In this document: positions 16,830 to 27,005 of the stretch, piece by piece | Position numbering within the stretch: position 1 is the first letter of the stretch | Layout: each line of letters opens with the position of its first letter | DNA from: Myxococcales bacterium | Lineage (GTDB): Bacteria > Myxococcota_A > Polyangia > Haliangiales > Haliangiaceae | Length of the DNA: 64,000 nucleotides | Reading direction: 5' to 3' | Assembly: GCA_016720595.1 (NCBI GenBank) | Contig: JADKKI010000020.1 | Span: 1 to 64,000 of the forward strand | Translations under genes and position numbers: made by a program | The notes under the pieces: model-generated | The model's database searches: none | The model's input: the letters and a program-made list of their open reading frames with translations, nothing else | What the model was told of the DNA's origin: nothing

Positions 16830-19800
16830 CTACTTCTTTCGCCGCAGCGTCGTCGGGGGCGCCGCCAGGTAGAGTTCGTTGTCCGAGTTCTTGATCAGGG
16901 TGGTGAAGGCCGTCTCGCTACCGGTCATTCTGTCCGGGCATGGCCATGACGATGTCGACCGTGCCGTTCCTGTCTGTCCCGACCGTGGGAGTCCACCTCG
17001 CTGCCGTACATGGAGTTGACGATCGAGTAGGTGTAGCCGTTGCTGCCCGCCGAGATGACGAGGGTCGCCTGGACGTTCGACAGCTGGACGTCGCCGACCC
17101 AGGTGCCGACGATGTCGACCCGGCCGTGGGCTGAGGGCTACCACCTGCTGGGCGGCGTCGCTGGGCGGGCCGTAGATCGGCTTCTCCCCGACGGTCATCT
17201 CCTGGATGCTGACAGCGATCTCGCCCGAGGCTGCGCTGTGCGGCCGCGCTGGCCAGCACCTCCGCCGCCCGGTTCAGCGTCCCGAGATCGAGGTTCATCG
17301 TCTCCAGCCCCTTGCTGATCTTGGCCACCGCGGTCGCACCATACTTGGCCTCGAGGGCCGCCTTCTCTTCGGGGTGCGTGGCGAAGTACTTGGTCACCGC
17401 CATCGCGGCCATCTTCTTGATCGCGGGATCGTCGAGATCGGTGAGCCCGCCCGACGGGCCCACCTTCAGTTCGATCGTTCGCTGGTCGGTCACGAGCATC
17501 AGCAACGCATTCTTGCTGTCCTTCACGGTCACCATGAACCGGGTCGACGAGCCCTATGTCGCGAGCGGGCTCAGCGGGGCAGCGCGACGACCAGCTTGCC
17601 GTCCTTGAGCGACACCGTCGGTGCGTCGGGCTGCACTTCAAGAACGCCGTGTAGGGGCTTCTTAAAGTCGTTGAGCCAACCGTCGAGAAAGGTGGATCTC
17701 TGGATCCACCGGAAGCTGTCGAGCCCGACATCCGGGAAGGCCTGGATCCGTGGCTCGGTGAATGCCCGGAAGGGAAGTCGGCGCCCACCTGCAGCGCCAG
17801 ATCCTGGTTATCTGCGGCAGGGGTCATCACGCGGACCACCACCAGCGTCGCGTCCGCCTTCTTGTCGTACTTACTCCGATCGATCCGGAACGACAGCGGG
17901 CGGATCGACGAGGCCACGGGTTCTTGATCGGCGAAACACGACTGGGTTGGCGGCGTTCGGCACGTGATCCTGCCTCGGTGGTCCAGGGATGGAAGACACC
18001 CGCCGGATCCTTGGCGGACATGCTGGAACCGGCTGGCGATCGTGCCGGCGTTCGCCCGGAAGTAGCGCTCGAGCTCGGCTCCATCATCTCGGCGCTGTTC
18101 GTCGTCTGCTCGATGATCGTGTAGGATCGGATGCTGCAAGCTGCCCCTTGAACGCGTCCAGCAGCCGCTTCAGGTAGGCGGGCCCTGTCCCCGTCACGGC
18201 GGCGCAGGTGCGGGTCCCGTAGGTAGAGCAGAAGTAGCCATGCCCAGCAGCCCTGGTTCTGCCGGGCGGTCGAGCTGTTCTTCAAGTCCCCCAGTAGGAC
18301 GTGAGCCCCAGCGATCGCACGTACGACCCGTCGTAGGCGTGGCGAGCCGTCGCGTAGGTCTTCGCGATCGAGCCGGCCTGCTTTATGGGCCTCGGCCGCC
18401 TCGTTCTCCAGCACCGTGGCCGTCGCCTCCCAGAACCAGTTGTCGAGGCCCAGTCGACGCCCCAGAGGTAGCGAGAGCTCTGCGTGACGTGGAACAGCTC
18501 GTGGGTGAACGTGACCAGATAGTCGTCGACGATCGCCTTGCCGGGCGGGCTGATCGGGCGCGGCGACCACGTCCCGGCAGCACCCCGACCCCGCATGTAC
18601 GGGTTCTTGAGCGCCGGTTGGTGGAGCTCCGAGATCGCTCTCCTTCCGCGAGAGAGATCTCCACCGACGAGGGCGGCAGGAAGCCGCGGGTCGTGTAGAG
18701 GTACGTGTCCGCGAGCCGGGCCACCTTGCGGGTCACCGGGGTCACCTGCCTGGGCAGGACGTTGCTCTCCATCCACCTCGCTGGTGTGCCGGCGATCGAG
18801 CGCCGAGTACGCCGGCGACTGCCACACTTGTCCATCGCGGCCTCCGCATTCACGCCGGTGCTCCGGAGGGTGATTTGGGATGGCGACCGCGGTCGGCGTG
18901 AAGATGGTCACGGTCTTGATCGCGTCGTCGATCCCGGTCGTCGGGATCGTACGTCGTCGGGATCGCGTCGTGGGCCGGGTAGTGGCGACCTCCTGAGTCC
19001 ACAGCTTTCGCAGCGTCGGGGTCGCCGAAGCCGAGATCTTTCGGCCAGCAGATCGTGTAGCGGGTCAGGGTCTTGGCTCCGCCGAGCACAGGTACTTATC
19101 GGTGCCGAAGGCCTCCTCGATCGCCTGGCTGTCCTGGTGGTGCAACGCGTAGAGGTAGACGCCCCAGCACGATGCCGAGCCCGATGGCGCTGTTGCGGTT
19201 GGACTGCGCGACGAGCTTCGAGCCGTCCACGCGGCTGGCCAGAGCTGGCGATCGTCGGGGTCGTCGCCGAACGGAAGATCCGCACGTCGCTACTGGCTCG
19301 GTGGGATCCGGGTCCGGGCGAGGTCGTACTCGATCTCGAACGCACCGGGATGACCTCGCCGGGTCGCAACCCCGCGTCGAAGGCGTAGCCGTCGAAGACG
19401 AACATGTTGTCGTAGGAGCGGCGCGTCCTGGATCGCCCGCCGGGTCCAGCCGCGTCAGCACGAGGTCCCGATCCCGATCGAGCGCGTCCTCCGGCGCGTG
19501 GATGGTCAGCGCGTCGCCCGCGGTCACGGTCTGCGCCTTGCTGCGGGACCGTGCTGGTTGCTGCGGCTTGCCGACCTGGGCCGGATCCGATCGCCGCCGA
19601 GGGACCTGGTCTTCTCGGCGACCCGGGCGCTTCCTCCGTCGAGGATCTGCACGGTCCGGGCGTCGGGCGGGTCTGCCGGGCACGACCTCGTGGCCCAGAC
19701 CACCCACGCCCCCGCCACCGCCGCGATCGTCACCAACCCGACGATCCAGACCAGCGGTCTCGACGGGCACGCGCTGCGGTCCAGGGCTTGACGTTTGTGG

Positions 19801-20110
19801 CGCTCCACATCGCCCGCAGAACCGACTCCATCCTCGACGGTCACTCCGCAGCGCTGTGCACGTCATCGCGTCGTGCCTTTCGTCGAGCGACCGGTTCGGG
19901 TGCTTGCGGGTCTCGATCACGACCTGTGCCCAGCGTTGGAGTTGATCCACCAGCGTCGGGATCGGACACGTTGAATTCGACGGAGACGCGGGTGAGAGCA
20001 CGGTCGATCTCTCGGACCAACATGCCCTCCAGGTTGTGCAGCTGCAGTGCCAGCAGATCGAACACCTGCGGGTGCAAACCTGCACTCGTTTCCGACGGCC
20101 CCAAATCCAC
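16830..20110 (-). pseudogene. Membrane-anchored HELFH metallopeptidase, multiply frameshifted
   Basis: Minus-strand coding text is continuous but distributed over all three frames. In order: an N-terminal soluble helix-rich part (LHPQVFDLLALQLHNLEGML), one transmembrane segment (PLVWIVGLVTIAAVAGAWVV) near 19,750, and extracytoplasmic segments (NMFVFDGYAFDAGLRPGEVI). The zinc site TFTHELFHVTQ lies near 18,500, with a downstream glutamate in WFWEATATVLENE. Further segments end LYLAAPPTTLRRKK at 16,830. HExxH plus a distal Glu is the gluzincin pattern. At least eight frame changes occur, so the gene is dead or the sequence is poor here. I cannot exclude two adjacent genes. Confidence 0.6.
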
Positions 20111-20214
20111 GCAGGCTTTGCGGCCGGGACAGGCCGAGGGCTACGGTTTCGCGCGGTGGCGATGAAGGTCCGCTGTCTAGCCGGCCGACTGGCGCGCACG
20201 CTCAAGAGCCTCGC

Positions 20215-22482
20215 CTATTGAACCGTTACGGTGATCGTCACCGAGGCCGGATCTGTCGCTGCCGGACTTGCCGTGGGAGTCACCTGGACGCTGTACGTCT
20301 TCGCGTTGTTCGATGAGATGTTGTCCGTCCCGCTGCACGCCAGGAGCGAAAACGGCAGACACGCCCAGGACCAGGAGCACCCGGCCGATCCTGCGCCTCC
20401 GCTGGAACGCCAGCGGCAACATCAGCAGACTGAAGAGCCCCGCCACGCGAATCTTCCATGGCATCCGCGGGCGATCATTGGCCGCGTTGGCATCGGTTGT
20501 AATCGTCACGGTGGAGGTTCCCGAGCCTCCCGCGACCAGGCTGACCGAGCTGGCGCTGGCTGTCACGTCTGCCGCCGTGCCATCCGCGGACGTGACGCTG
20601 GTGGTGAAGGAAACCGTTCCGGCGTAATTGCTCGAGCTCAGCATCAGAGTTGCCGTGCTCGTGTTTCCCGGGCGCACGGAGACAGTCGTCGTGTCCGTCG
20701 CCAGCGTGTAACCGCCGGCCGCTGCGGCGACGTTTGTCAGCGCAATGCTCTGCGTTGCCGTCGTCGAGTTGTCGCTGATCACGACGTTCCCCGTGATCGG
20801 GCCCGCGCTTTGCGGCGTGAATACGATGCCCAGGACGCAGCTCGCGCCTGGGGCCAGCGTCTCTCCGCTCGCCATGCATGTGGTATCGGCCCCTCCCAGC
20901 GAGTAGCCCGCCGGCGTCGTGATCTGGCTGATCACGAGCGGCGCGTTTCCCAGATTCATCACCTTGACGTTCTGCGCCGCGCTCGTGGCTCCGACCGCCG
21001 TCGTTGGAAACGTGAGCGATGGCGCATCGAAGACGTCCACCTTTCGGATGACGCCGTTCCGCGTGTCGGCGATGTAGAGGTCGCCCGTCGCATTATCCAG
21101 CCAGATGTTGGATGGTCCGTTCAATTCCGCGCGGGCCGCGGGTCCCCCGTCGCCGCTATAGCCAGCGGTTCCGGTCCCCACGATCGTGGAGATGTTCCCC
21201 GTGGCTGCATTCACCACTCGCACCGCATGGTCCTTGTTATCGGAGATGTAGATGTTGCCGGCGGGATCCACGCGCACCCCAAACGGAGAGGTCAATTGCG
21301 CGCTGATGGCGGGGCCGCCGTCGCCGCTATTGCTCGAAACGCCTGGCGTGCCCACGACCGTCGCGATCGGATTCGGCGTGTATCCAGTGAGCAACGTCTT
21401 GCGAATGATGTCGTTGCCGGTGTCCGCTACGTAGATGAAGTTTGCGCCATCCATCTCCAGCCCGATCGGGCCGTTCAGGTCCGCGCTCGTGTTGTCTTCG
21501 CCGTCGCCGTTGTAGCCCGCCGTGCCGTCTCCCACCTGCGTGATCGTGGGGAACTGGTCCGGAACACGGTCCGCTGTCGATGATTCAGCTGGTCCGCGAT
21601 GTGGATGTTCTGCGCGTGACAGAACACCAGCGCCACCGGCCTGTTCAGGATGATCTGAGTCCGTAGGCATCCGTCTCCCACCGAATTGGTCGCCGTCTGG
21701 CATACGCCTGGAGGGGTGCTACCGCTCAGGTAGTATTGCCCTGCATACGTGGAGATGATCCCGGCGGTATCGACCACACGGACGACGTTGTTGATCGTGT
21801 CCGCGATGTACACGAATCCAGCCCCATCTACGACGACGTCCATCGGACCGTTCAGCTCCGCGCTCGTCGCCGAGCCGTTATCTCCTGAGTATCCTGGGCT
21901 CCCGGTCCCCGCGAACGTCGAGATGGCTCCGCTCGGCGACACTTCGAAGACCTTGTTCGCTTTCGGGTCCGCGACGTAATAGTTCCCGAAGCCATCCGCC
22001 GCGATGCCCGTGGGACCCATCAGCGGCCCGCCGCTGCCGCCAGCAAACGTGGAAATGGCGCTGGGCGCGAAACCGGCCATCGCCCGCGCGCCGTTCCCGT
22101 TGAGCGAAACGGTCACCAGTACATTCCCGGCGATATCGGAGATCACCACGGCCCCTTGCCGCCGCCCGGCGACCTTGGGCTGGAACTGCACTTCCACCGT
22201 GCACCCTCCGCCGCTCACGGAAGGACAGGTCGTGCCGCCCGCAACTGCCGTGAAGTCAAGATTGGGCGCGCCCAGCGTCAGCACCGCGGCGCTTCCGAGC
22301 GTCGTTCCCGCCGGAACGTTGATGGAGAAAGCCTTTGTACCCGGCCCATTGAACCTGTATCCCGACGGCGTTGAGGTCACCTCCGCCCATGCTGGCGATG
22401 CCATGCCCACGAGACAGATCGCCGCGACTGCGGAACTCAGGAAGTGAACCCTCGAATCAGCGCGCGAAGACCTCCGTCCCAT
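20215..22482 (-). pseudogene. NHL-repeat / choice-of-anchor D surface protein, two frameshifts
   Basis: From ATG 22482 the product has a signal peptide (SAVAAICLVGMASPAWA) and an Ig-like strand region, followed by repeated NHL units (ISTFAGTGSPGYSGD then VYIADTINNVVRVVD). A choice-of-anchor-D domain and an Ig-like repeat follow, then a hydrophobic stretch with basic residues (PLAFQRRRR) and a last lipoprotein-like segment ending ASVTITVTVQ. Frames change near 21,550 and 20,345; the stop is at 20,215. The architecture and wording closely resemble acidobacterial surface proteins. The region is less GC-rich than its neighbours: one 60-base line, 21,001-21,060, has 35 G+C against 42 in 41,101-41,160. 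Horizontal transfer is likely. Confidence 0.7.
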
Positions 22483-22889
22483 GCTGTTCGATCGCGGTCG
22501 CTCTACTGCAAGAGCCTCGCGAGCCGTGCGCCGGCGACCCACAATCGAGATCTGTGGTGGGTTTGGCGAGGTCTGGCTTGTTGTGCGCACTGGCCTGTTC
22601 TCCGTTCGACGGTTGGTGATTGGTATCCCCCCGGTGCAAGGAGCACTCCGACAGCGGATCTGCCGAGTGCTCGCTCCCGGAGGGCCGTTCGGTCGTCGAG
22701 AGCAACTCGTCGTCGGCGCACGCCCTGCGCGATTCGGAGACCAACGACGGCGATGTTCGCGATCTCACGTACCGGCGGCGTCGCAGACGTCACGCACAGA
22801 TTGCGCCGCACCTCCGCGAGCTACAGCTTTCTCGCAGCCACGCGCGAGCGAAGATCGCCCACCGTGCGAATTCCGCTCGCACGCGAGGT
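22483..22889. other. Intergenic stretch with no convincing gene
   Basis: No frame on either strand gives a recognisable domain. A minus-strand stub (SRASGIRTVGDLRSRVAARK, stop near 22,821) runs out of element copy 4 and could be the last residues of a truncated gene, as at copy 2. Otherwise nothing is visible. Confidence 0.5.
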
Positions 22890-23082
22890 GAGCTCGCGCG
22901 ACCCAGCCGCCGCGGTGGCCGGGCCGTGCTCGCGAGCGCCAACGCGCATGGTCCGTGTCCGAGATCCGTCCGAGTCATTCCGCCGGAGGCCGGCGAACGA
23001 GGGGCTGTCCGGAGATCTGTCCGAATCGCGGGTCGCAGAACTGCCGAGATCGCCGATCCAGCAACCCCGGTGCGGGATCCGA
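22890..23082 (+). repeat. Interspersed ~180-bp element, copy 4
   Basis: This full copy includes the left flank GAGCTCGCGCGAC shared with copy 2. The paired repeats are at 22,956-22,973 (TGTCCGAGATCCGTCCGA) and 23,006-23,024, where one extra G is present. It ends GTGCGGGATCCGA at 23,082, five bases from the stop of the following minus-strand membrane gene. Confidence 0.85.
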
Positions 23083-23086
23083 TTCC

Positions 23087-23632
23087 TTAGAGTGAGGAAT
23101 CTGGATCGATGGGCTTGATCAGCTTGCTCGCGAGCTGCGCCGCGAAGATCCCCAACACACACGCGACGGCGAACACGTAGAACCCGGGTCCCGCTCCGAC
23201 GCCGGATGGCCCACCGGGCTTCGTCTTGACGAAGACGGTGGCGGCGATCACGGCGATCATGAGCGCGATGAGCGCCAGGTGCTGCGGTCCGTTGGGGCCG
23301 GAGGTTCGCTTGTTGACGACAAGGTACCCGGCGCAGAGGAGCAGCATGAGGGCCGAGAGGAGCGACATCCCGAGGGTCGCCTGACCAGCGGTGGCGAACG
23401 CCATCGAAGCGTCCTGTTTCTCGTGCATCGTGAGCTCTGTCATCAGCTCGCTGTTGGACTTCGACTCGCACGTGGTGCTTGCCGACTCGCCGACACAACG
23501 CTTCGATGACAGCAACGAGAACGCGACCTGACGCGAAGGCGCCTTGTTCTCGAGCCAGCGCTCAGCAAACGCTGCGTAGCCGAGGCCACCCGCGGCCGCG
23601 ATGCAGATGACGGCGATCAAGACCCGGTACAT
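23087..23632 (-). CDS. Four-helix membrane protein of unknown function
   Basis: The 181-residue product has an N-terminal hydrophobic helix (VLIAVICIAAAGGLGYAAF), a roughly 60-residue external loop with two cysteines (CVGESASTTC), and three more membrane helices (LGMSLLSALMLLLCAGYLVV, LALIALMIAVIAATVFV, FYVFAVACVLGIFAAQL). No family is recognised. The frame is intact. Element copy 4 lies at its 3' end. Confidence 0.7.
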   Translation of the reverse strand: MYRVLIAVICIAAAGGLGYAAFAERWLENKAPSRQVAFSLLSSKRCVGESASTTCESKSNSELMTELTMHEKQDASMAFATAGQATLGMSLLSALMLLLCAGYLVVNKRTSGPNGPQHLALIALMIAVIAATVFVKTKPGGPSGVGAGPGFYVFAVACVLGIFAAQLASKLIKPIDPDSSL

Positions 23633-23707
23633 CGCCCACTGATCTTAGCTCGATCGTCGCCTACGTGCTTGCTCGGCTTCTCTCGAGGAATCGTCTAGCA
23701 TCCGGCC

Positions 23708-24784
23708 ATGCGCGTACTCGCTGGTCTGCTCGTGTGGCTCGTGGTGGGGACTGCAGCCGCGACGCCGAAGAAGAAGCCGAGCGGGCCGTCGCTGAGCGAC
23801 CAGATGGAGACCTGGCGCAAAGACGAGGGCGCGACCTACGACCAGTTCCAGGAAGCCGTTGCACAGGCGAGGAAGCGGCTCGACAAGAGCCCCGGAGATG
23901 CCGGCGCGGTGGCAGGGGCTCTCGGACAGTTCATCGATGGGATGTCGCTGCAGCTCAACGTCGCGCTCCGGGCGGGGATGTTGCGCGAGACCGACAAGAT
24001 CCCGACGAAGTCGGGCGCGCTGACGGGGCCGCAGATGCTGAAGGCGCTGGCGCGAACCAAGCGTCAGATCTCGGACCTCGCGGTCAAGGCCGGCGACAAG
24101 GCCGCGATGCTCGAGAGGATCGCGGTGCTGGAGCGGTCGTTCGACTGGCAGCAGCGCCTGCCCGCGGCGCTCGCGGGGTTCGAGAAGGTCGGGCGCATTC
24201 GATCGGCGCTGGCCACGGCCACGAGCGGCGTCTCCGAGGCGACTCGGTTTGCCAAGCTCGCCGCCGAGACGCGAAAGATCGGCGGCGTGACGAACGCGAC
24301 GCAGCTGAAGGTGCAGAAGCGCGCGGTCCCCCTCAGCACCGCGTTGACCGAGGTCGAGAAGCTCGGACGTCAGGCGGCGAAGGAGCGAGCGCGCCTGGCA
24401 CCGCTGGCCGCGGCCGAGCAGAAGCGCGCCGACGACGCACATCGGGCCGCGCGCACCACCGCGGCGCCGCAAGCTGGTACGCGCCCCGGCAAGAAGCCAG
24501 GCGCTGCGCCGGCAGCGGTGTCACCGGCGTGGAATGAATCGCCGGTGTCGTCCCCGATCCAGACCGAAGAAGGCGATCCGCCCGTCGAGGCCTCACCCGA
24601 GCCCGCCGCCGAGGAAGCGCCCGCCGAGAGCGCCGCCCCGGCGCCGGAGCAGCCGCGCTGCAACCCGACGGGAGCAACCTGCGGGAACGCCAACCCGCCC
24701 GACGATCCGTGCTGCGCCGGCTCGAGCTGTGTCGATCGCTTTCAGTACAGCGATGGTGACCAGGGCATCGGCCACTGCTCCTGA
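23708..24784 (+). CDS. Secreted coiled-coil protein with Cys-rich tail
   Basis: The 358-residue product has a signal peptide (VLAGLLVWLVVGTAAA) and a long Ala/Lys/Arg-rich helical region (about 25-240). A Pro/Ala/Glu-rich linker follows, then a short C-terminal module with six cysteines (CNPTGATCG, CCAGSSCVD, GHCS) resembling small knottin-like tags. It is probably periplasmic or exported. No homologous function is recognised. It is convergent with the small Gly-Gly peptide gene at 24,797. Confidence 0.7.
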   Translation: MRVLAGLLVWLVVGTAAATPKKKPSGPSLSDQMETWRKDEGATYDQFQEAVAQARKRLDKSPGDAGAVAGALGQFIDGMSLQLNVALRAGMLRETDKIPTKSGALTGPQMLKALARTKRQISDLAVKAGDKAAMLERIAVLERSFDWQQRLPAALAGFEKVGRIRSALATATSGVSEATRFAKLAAETRKIGGVTNATQLKVQKRAVPLSTALTEVEKLGRQAAKERARLAPLAAAEQKRADDAHRAARTTAAPQAGTRPGKKPGAAPAAVSPAWNESPVSSPIQTEEGDPPVEASPEPAAEEAPAESAAPAPEQPRCNPTGATCGNANPPDDPCCAGSSCVDRFQYSDGDQGIGHCS

Positions 24785-24796
24785 GGCCGTTCCCGA

Positions 24797-24994
24797 CTAG
24801 CGATCGCGCGAGCCGCGCGGGTTCTCTTGCTCCTCGCGCGTGCGGCCGGTCCAGAACCCGCCGGTCCCCCAGCTCGACCCCGAGCGCTCGGCGCGTTCCT
24901 CATCGTCCCGCGTGCGGCCGGTCCAGAACCCGCCGGTCGCCCAGTCAGAGCCAGCACCACCGAACACCGTCGAGAGATCGATTGTTGGAAGCAT
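24797..24994 (-). CDS. Small Gly-Gly-leader peptide with duplicated WxTGGFWTGRTR unit
   Basis: The 65-residue product starts MLPTIDLSTVFGG, a short leader ending in a double glycine like bacteriocin and RiPP precursors. The remainder holds two copies of WxTGGFWTGRTR followed by an acidic run. The repeat period is exactly 24 residues (72 bases): TGCGGCCGGTCCAGAACCCG on the plus strand occurs at 24,841 and 24,913. There is no cysteine and no maturation gene next to it. The frame is open further upstream to 25,066, and the ribosome-binding site is weak, so the start is uncertain. It could be a two-core precursor peptide or an unrelated small protein. Confidence 0.5.
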   Translation of the reverse strand: MLPTIDLSTVFGGAGSDWATGGFWTGRTRDDEERAERSGSSWGTGGFWTGRTREEQENPRGSRDR

Positions 24995-25208
24995 GCTGGG
25001 CTTCACTGCACGCACAGGACCACGACATCGGTGCGTGATTTCAGGGACGTACGTATCCGGTGGCAAGTGGGGCTTTGCCCCTCGACCCTGTCACGCTGGG
25101 TCGGCAGGTTGATCCTTCGGGATCTCGCATCCCGGTGGGGGATCCCAGCACGGGTCGAATCGCCCGTGAAGAACGTGTGAAGCTGAAACCGGCCCGTCCC
25201 GGCCTTCA

Positions 25209-25221
25209 TACAATGCAGTGA
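25209..25221 (+). promoter_or_regulatory. Possible -10 box just before a start codon
   Basis: TACAAT at 25,209-25,214 lies six bases before ATG 25,221, and TGAAAC sits about 19 bases further upstream. If used, the transcript would be nearly leaderless, as for the gene at 38,737. Confidence 0.35.
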
Positions 25222-25953
25222 TGAGGCAGGCGTTGATTGCGTTTGCATGGGGGCTGCTCGGGACGACGTCGCGTGCCTCCGCGCAGCCCGCAGATCCGAC
25301 GCCGACCGAACCGCCGGCCTCGACGGAGCCCACCCTGGTGCCAGCAGTGGAACCTGCCGCCGCCCCCACCGTCGCCCCGATGGTTCATGGCACCGCAGCG
25401 CCGACAAGGGGGCAATCGACTGCGAAGGCGCCTCTGACTTCGGCGCACCTCGGGTCGCCAAGGTCTCCGCTCGTGGCCGGTGCACTTTCACTCGGCCTCA
25501 CGACCGCCGGCATCACGCTGCTCGTGACAGGTACGGACATCGCGCCGCACTACGACGAGAGGGGAGCGAGTGACACGTGGCGGATCGGTGTCGTCACTGC
25601 GGGCGTGTTGACGCTCGTCGGTCCAACGAGCGGCCACATCTACGCAGGCCACGGCTGGAACCCGGGGCTCAAGTGGCGCCTCATCAGCGGTGGCATCGCC
25701 GCGGTCACCTTGCCTCCCGCGTTCTCGCTCGCGCTCTCCGACAGCGGAGGCGGAGGCGGAGGCGGCGGCGCCGCGGCGCTCGGCATTCGGCTCGGCCGCC
25801 GTCGTCCTCTACAGCGGCTCGATGCTCCGAGAGATCTGGACCGCACCGGGCGCTGCTCGCCGGCACAACGAGCGCCTCGAGGAGGCTGCGTCGTTCTCGA
25901 TCGCGCCCGTCCTGGGACGCGCGCCGGGCCTCGCGATCGCTGGCCGCTTCTAG
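25221..25953 (+). pseudogene. Membrane protein with signal peptide, frameshifted after poly-Gly
   Basis: The start is ATG 25221 (GTG 25218 is possible). A signal peptide (ALIAFAWGLLGTTSRASA) leads to a Pro/Thr-rich linker and three or four hydrophobic segments (LVAGALSLGLTTAGITLLV, WRLISGGIAAVTLPPAFSLA). The frame then runs through a GGC/GGA tract (SGGGGGGGG). After it the coherent text moves to another frame (SAAVVLYSGSMLREIWTAPG then ARRHNERLEE) and ends at 25,953 with APGLAIAGRF. The Gly-codon tract is the likely indel site. The family is unknown, with a layout seen in many myxobacterial membrane proteins. Confidence 0.6.
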
Positions 25954-26391
25954 CTCCGCGCCCGCCGCGGCGAGCGCCTGCGGTCCGGCAAGCGGAGTTC
26001 GCGCGGCCGTCAGCCGCTGCGGTGGCCGGGCAGGGATCCGGGATCCGGGGATCGGTTAGTGTTTTCGAAACCGCTATGACGGGAAACGGCTTCGGCTGGT
26101 GCGATGAACAGCCGACAGTCCAAGTCAGCCGCGGCTCATCCAGCGGCGCGCAGCCGTGGCACACGCGTTGCTGCATAGGTCCGCATGATGAAACGACTCC
26201 CCGGCCTCCTGACCTTTGGTGCGGACCGGAGCGACGATCGGAGTGAGAATCGAACGGCCCAGGGCTCCGAGTGGTTGGCGGCGTGTCAGCGGAGCTGACG
26301 GGACCCAGATTGTTGGTCGGCCTTCCGGGCGCTTGGCTCACCCAGACGGGCCTCGCGGCGTGGCCTGCCGATTGCGTTGAATCGCGAACCG
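25954..26391. other. Intergenic stretch, one element fragment, otherwise empty
   Basis: Apart from the element fragment at 25,995-26,045 I see no convincing coding text on either strand. GTTTTCGAAAC near 26,060 is a short palindrome. No tRNA or terminator hairpin is evident. Confidence 0.5.
25995..26045 (+). repeat. Interspersed element, 5' fragment
   Basis: GAGTTCGCGCGGCCGTCAGC and the following CGCTGCGGTGGCCGGG match the left end of the ~180-bp element as seen in copies 2 and 4. It then jumps to GGGATCCGGGATCCGG, like the right end. The middle with the TGTCCGA pairs is deleted. Confidence 0.6.
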
Positions 26392-26983
26392 ATGTCCTCG
26401 GTCTTCGCCCTGCACCCTTCCCACAGAGCTCTCGCATGGAGCCTCGCCTTCGCCTTCGCCCTCGCCCTCGCAACCGCGACAGGTTGTGGGAGCATGATGG
26501 TGAACGGCATGGCCAAGGGGCGAGCGCCGCGGGCTCAGGCCGCCGTGATCCTCCTCTCGGTCGCGCTCCAGGCTGGAGTCGCGTACGCCTCGGCGAAGCA
26601 AGGCAAACACCGGATGACGGTGTGCCACCGCAGGGCGGACGCAGATGAGCTTCGTCTCGGTGAAGAGCGACTGCTGACGCCCACCGAGTACGCAGCCGGC
26701 GCTGTGATCGGCCTCGCCGCGGCTGCCGATCTCCGGGATCGCGACTGCACCAGGTCGCCTCCAACAAGCAGGTGTTCGATCGTCCGAGACCGCCCTACAG
26801 CGCCGAGCGCGTGATGCTGCGGTGTGAGCAGCGTCCCGAGCGCTGGATCGCCAGAACGCCAGTCCAGCGGAGGAACACGCCGGTTGCCTCCGGGCGCGCG
26901 TGGAGCAACAACGGTGTGCGCTGCGGATCGAGGACCTCGCCGACCGCGTGGAGGTGCTGTCGAGGTTGCCCAACTGCCGGTAG
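26392..26983 (+). pseudogene. Small lipoprotein, frameshifted
   Basis: From ATG 26392 the product has a lipoprotein signal (SLAFAFALALATATGC) and a hydrophobic segment (AAVILLSVALQAGVAYASA), then a region around TPTEYAAGAVIGLAAAA. The coherent text next moves to another frame (QVFDRPRPPYSAERVMLRCE) and again to a third (EQQRCALRIEDLADRVEVLS, ending at TAG 26,981-26,983). At least two indels are needed. The function is unknown. Confidence 0.45.
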
Positions 26984-27005
26984 GCCGAGCGGACGGGTTC
27001 TCCGA

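Noticed and set aside
24841..24938. Two-copy 72-bp repeat considered as a CRISPR-like unit
   Set aside because: Only two units, in frame within a small ORF, with no spacer variation typical of CRISPR.
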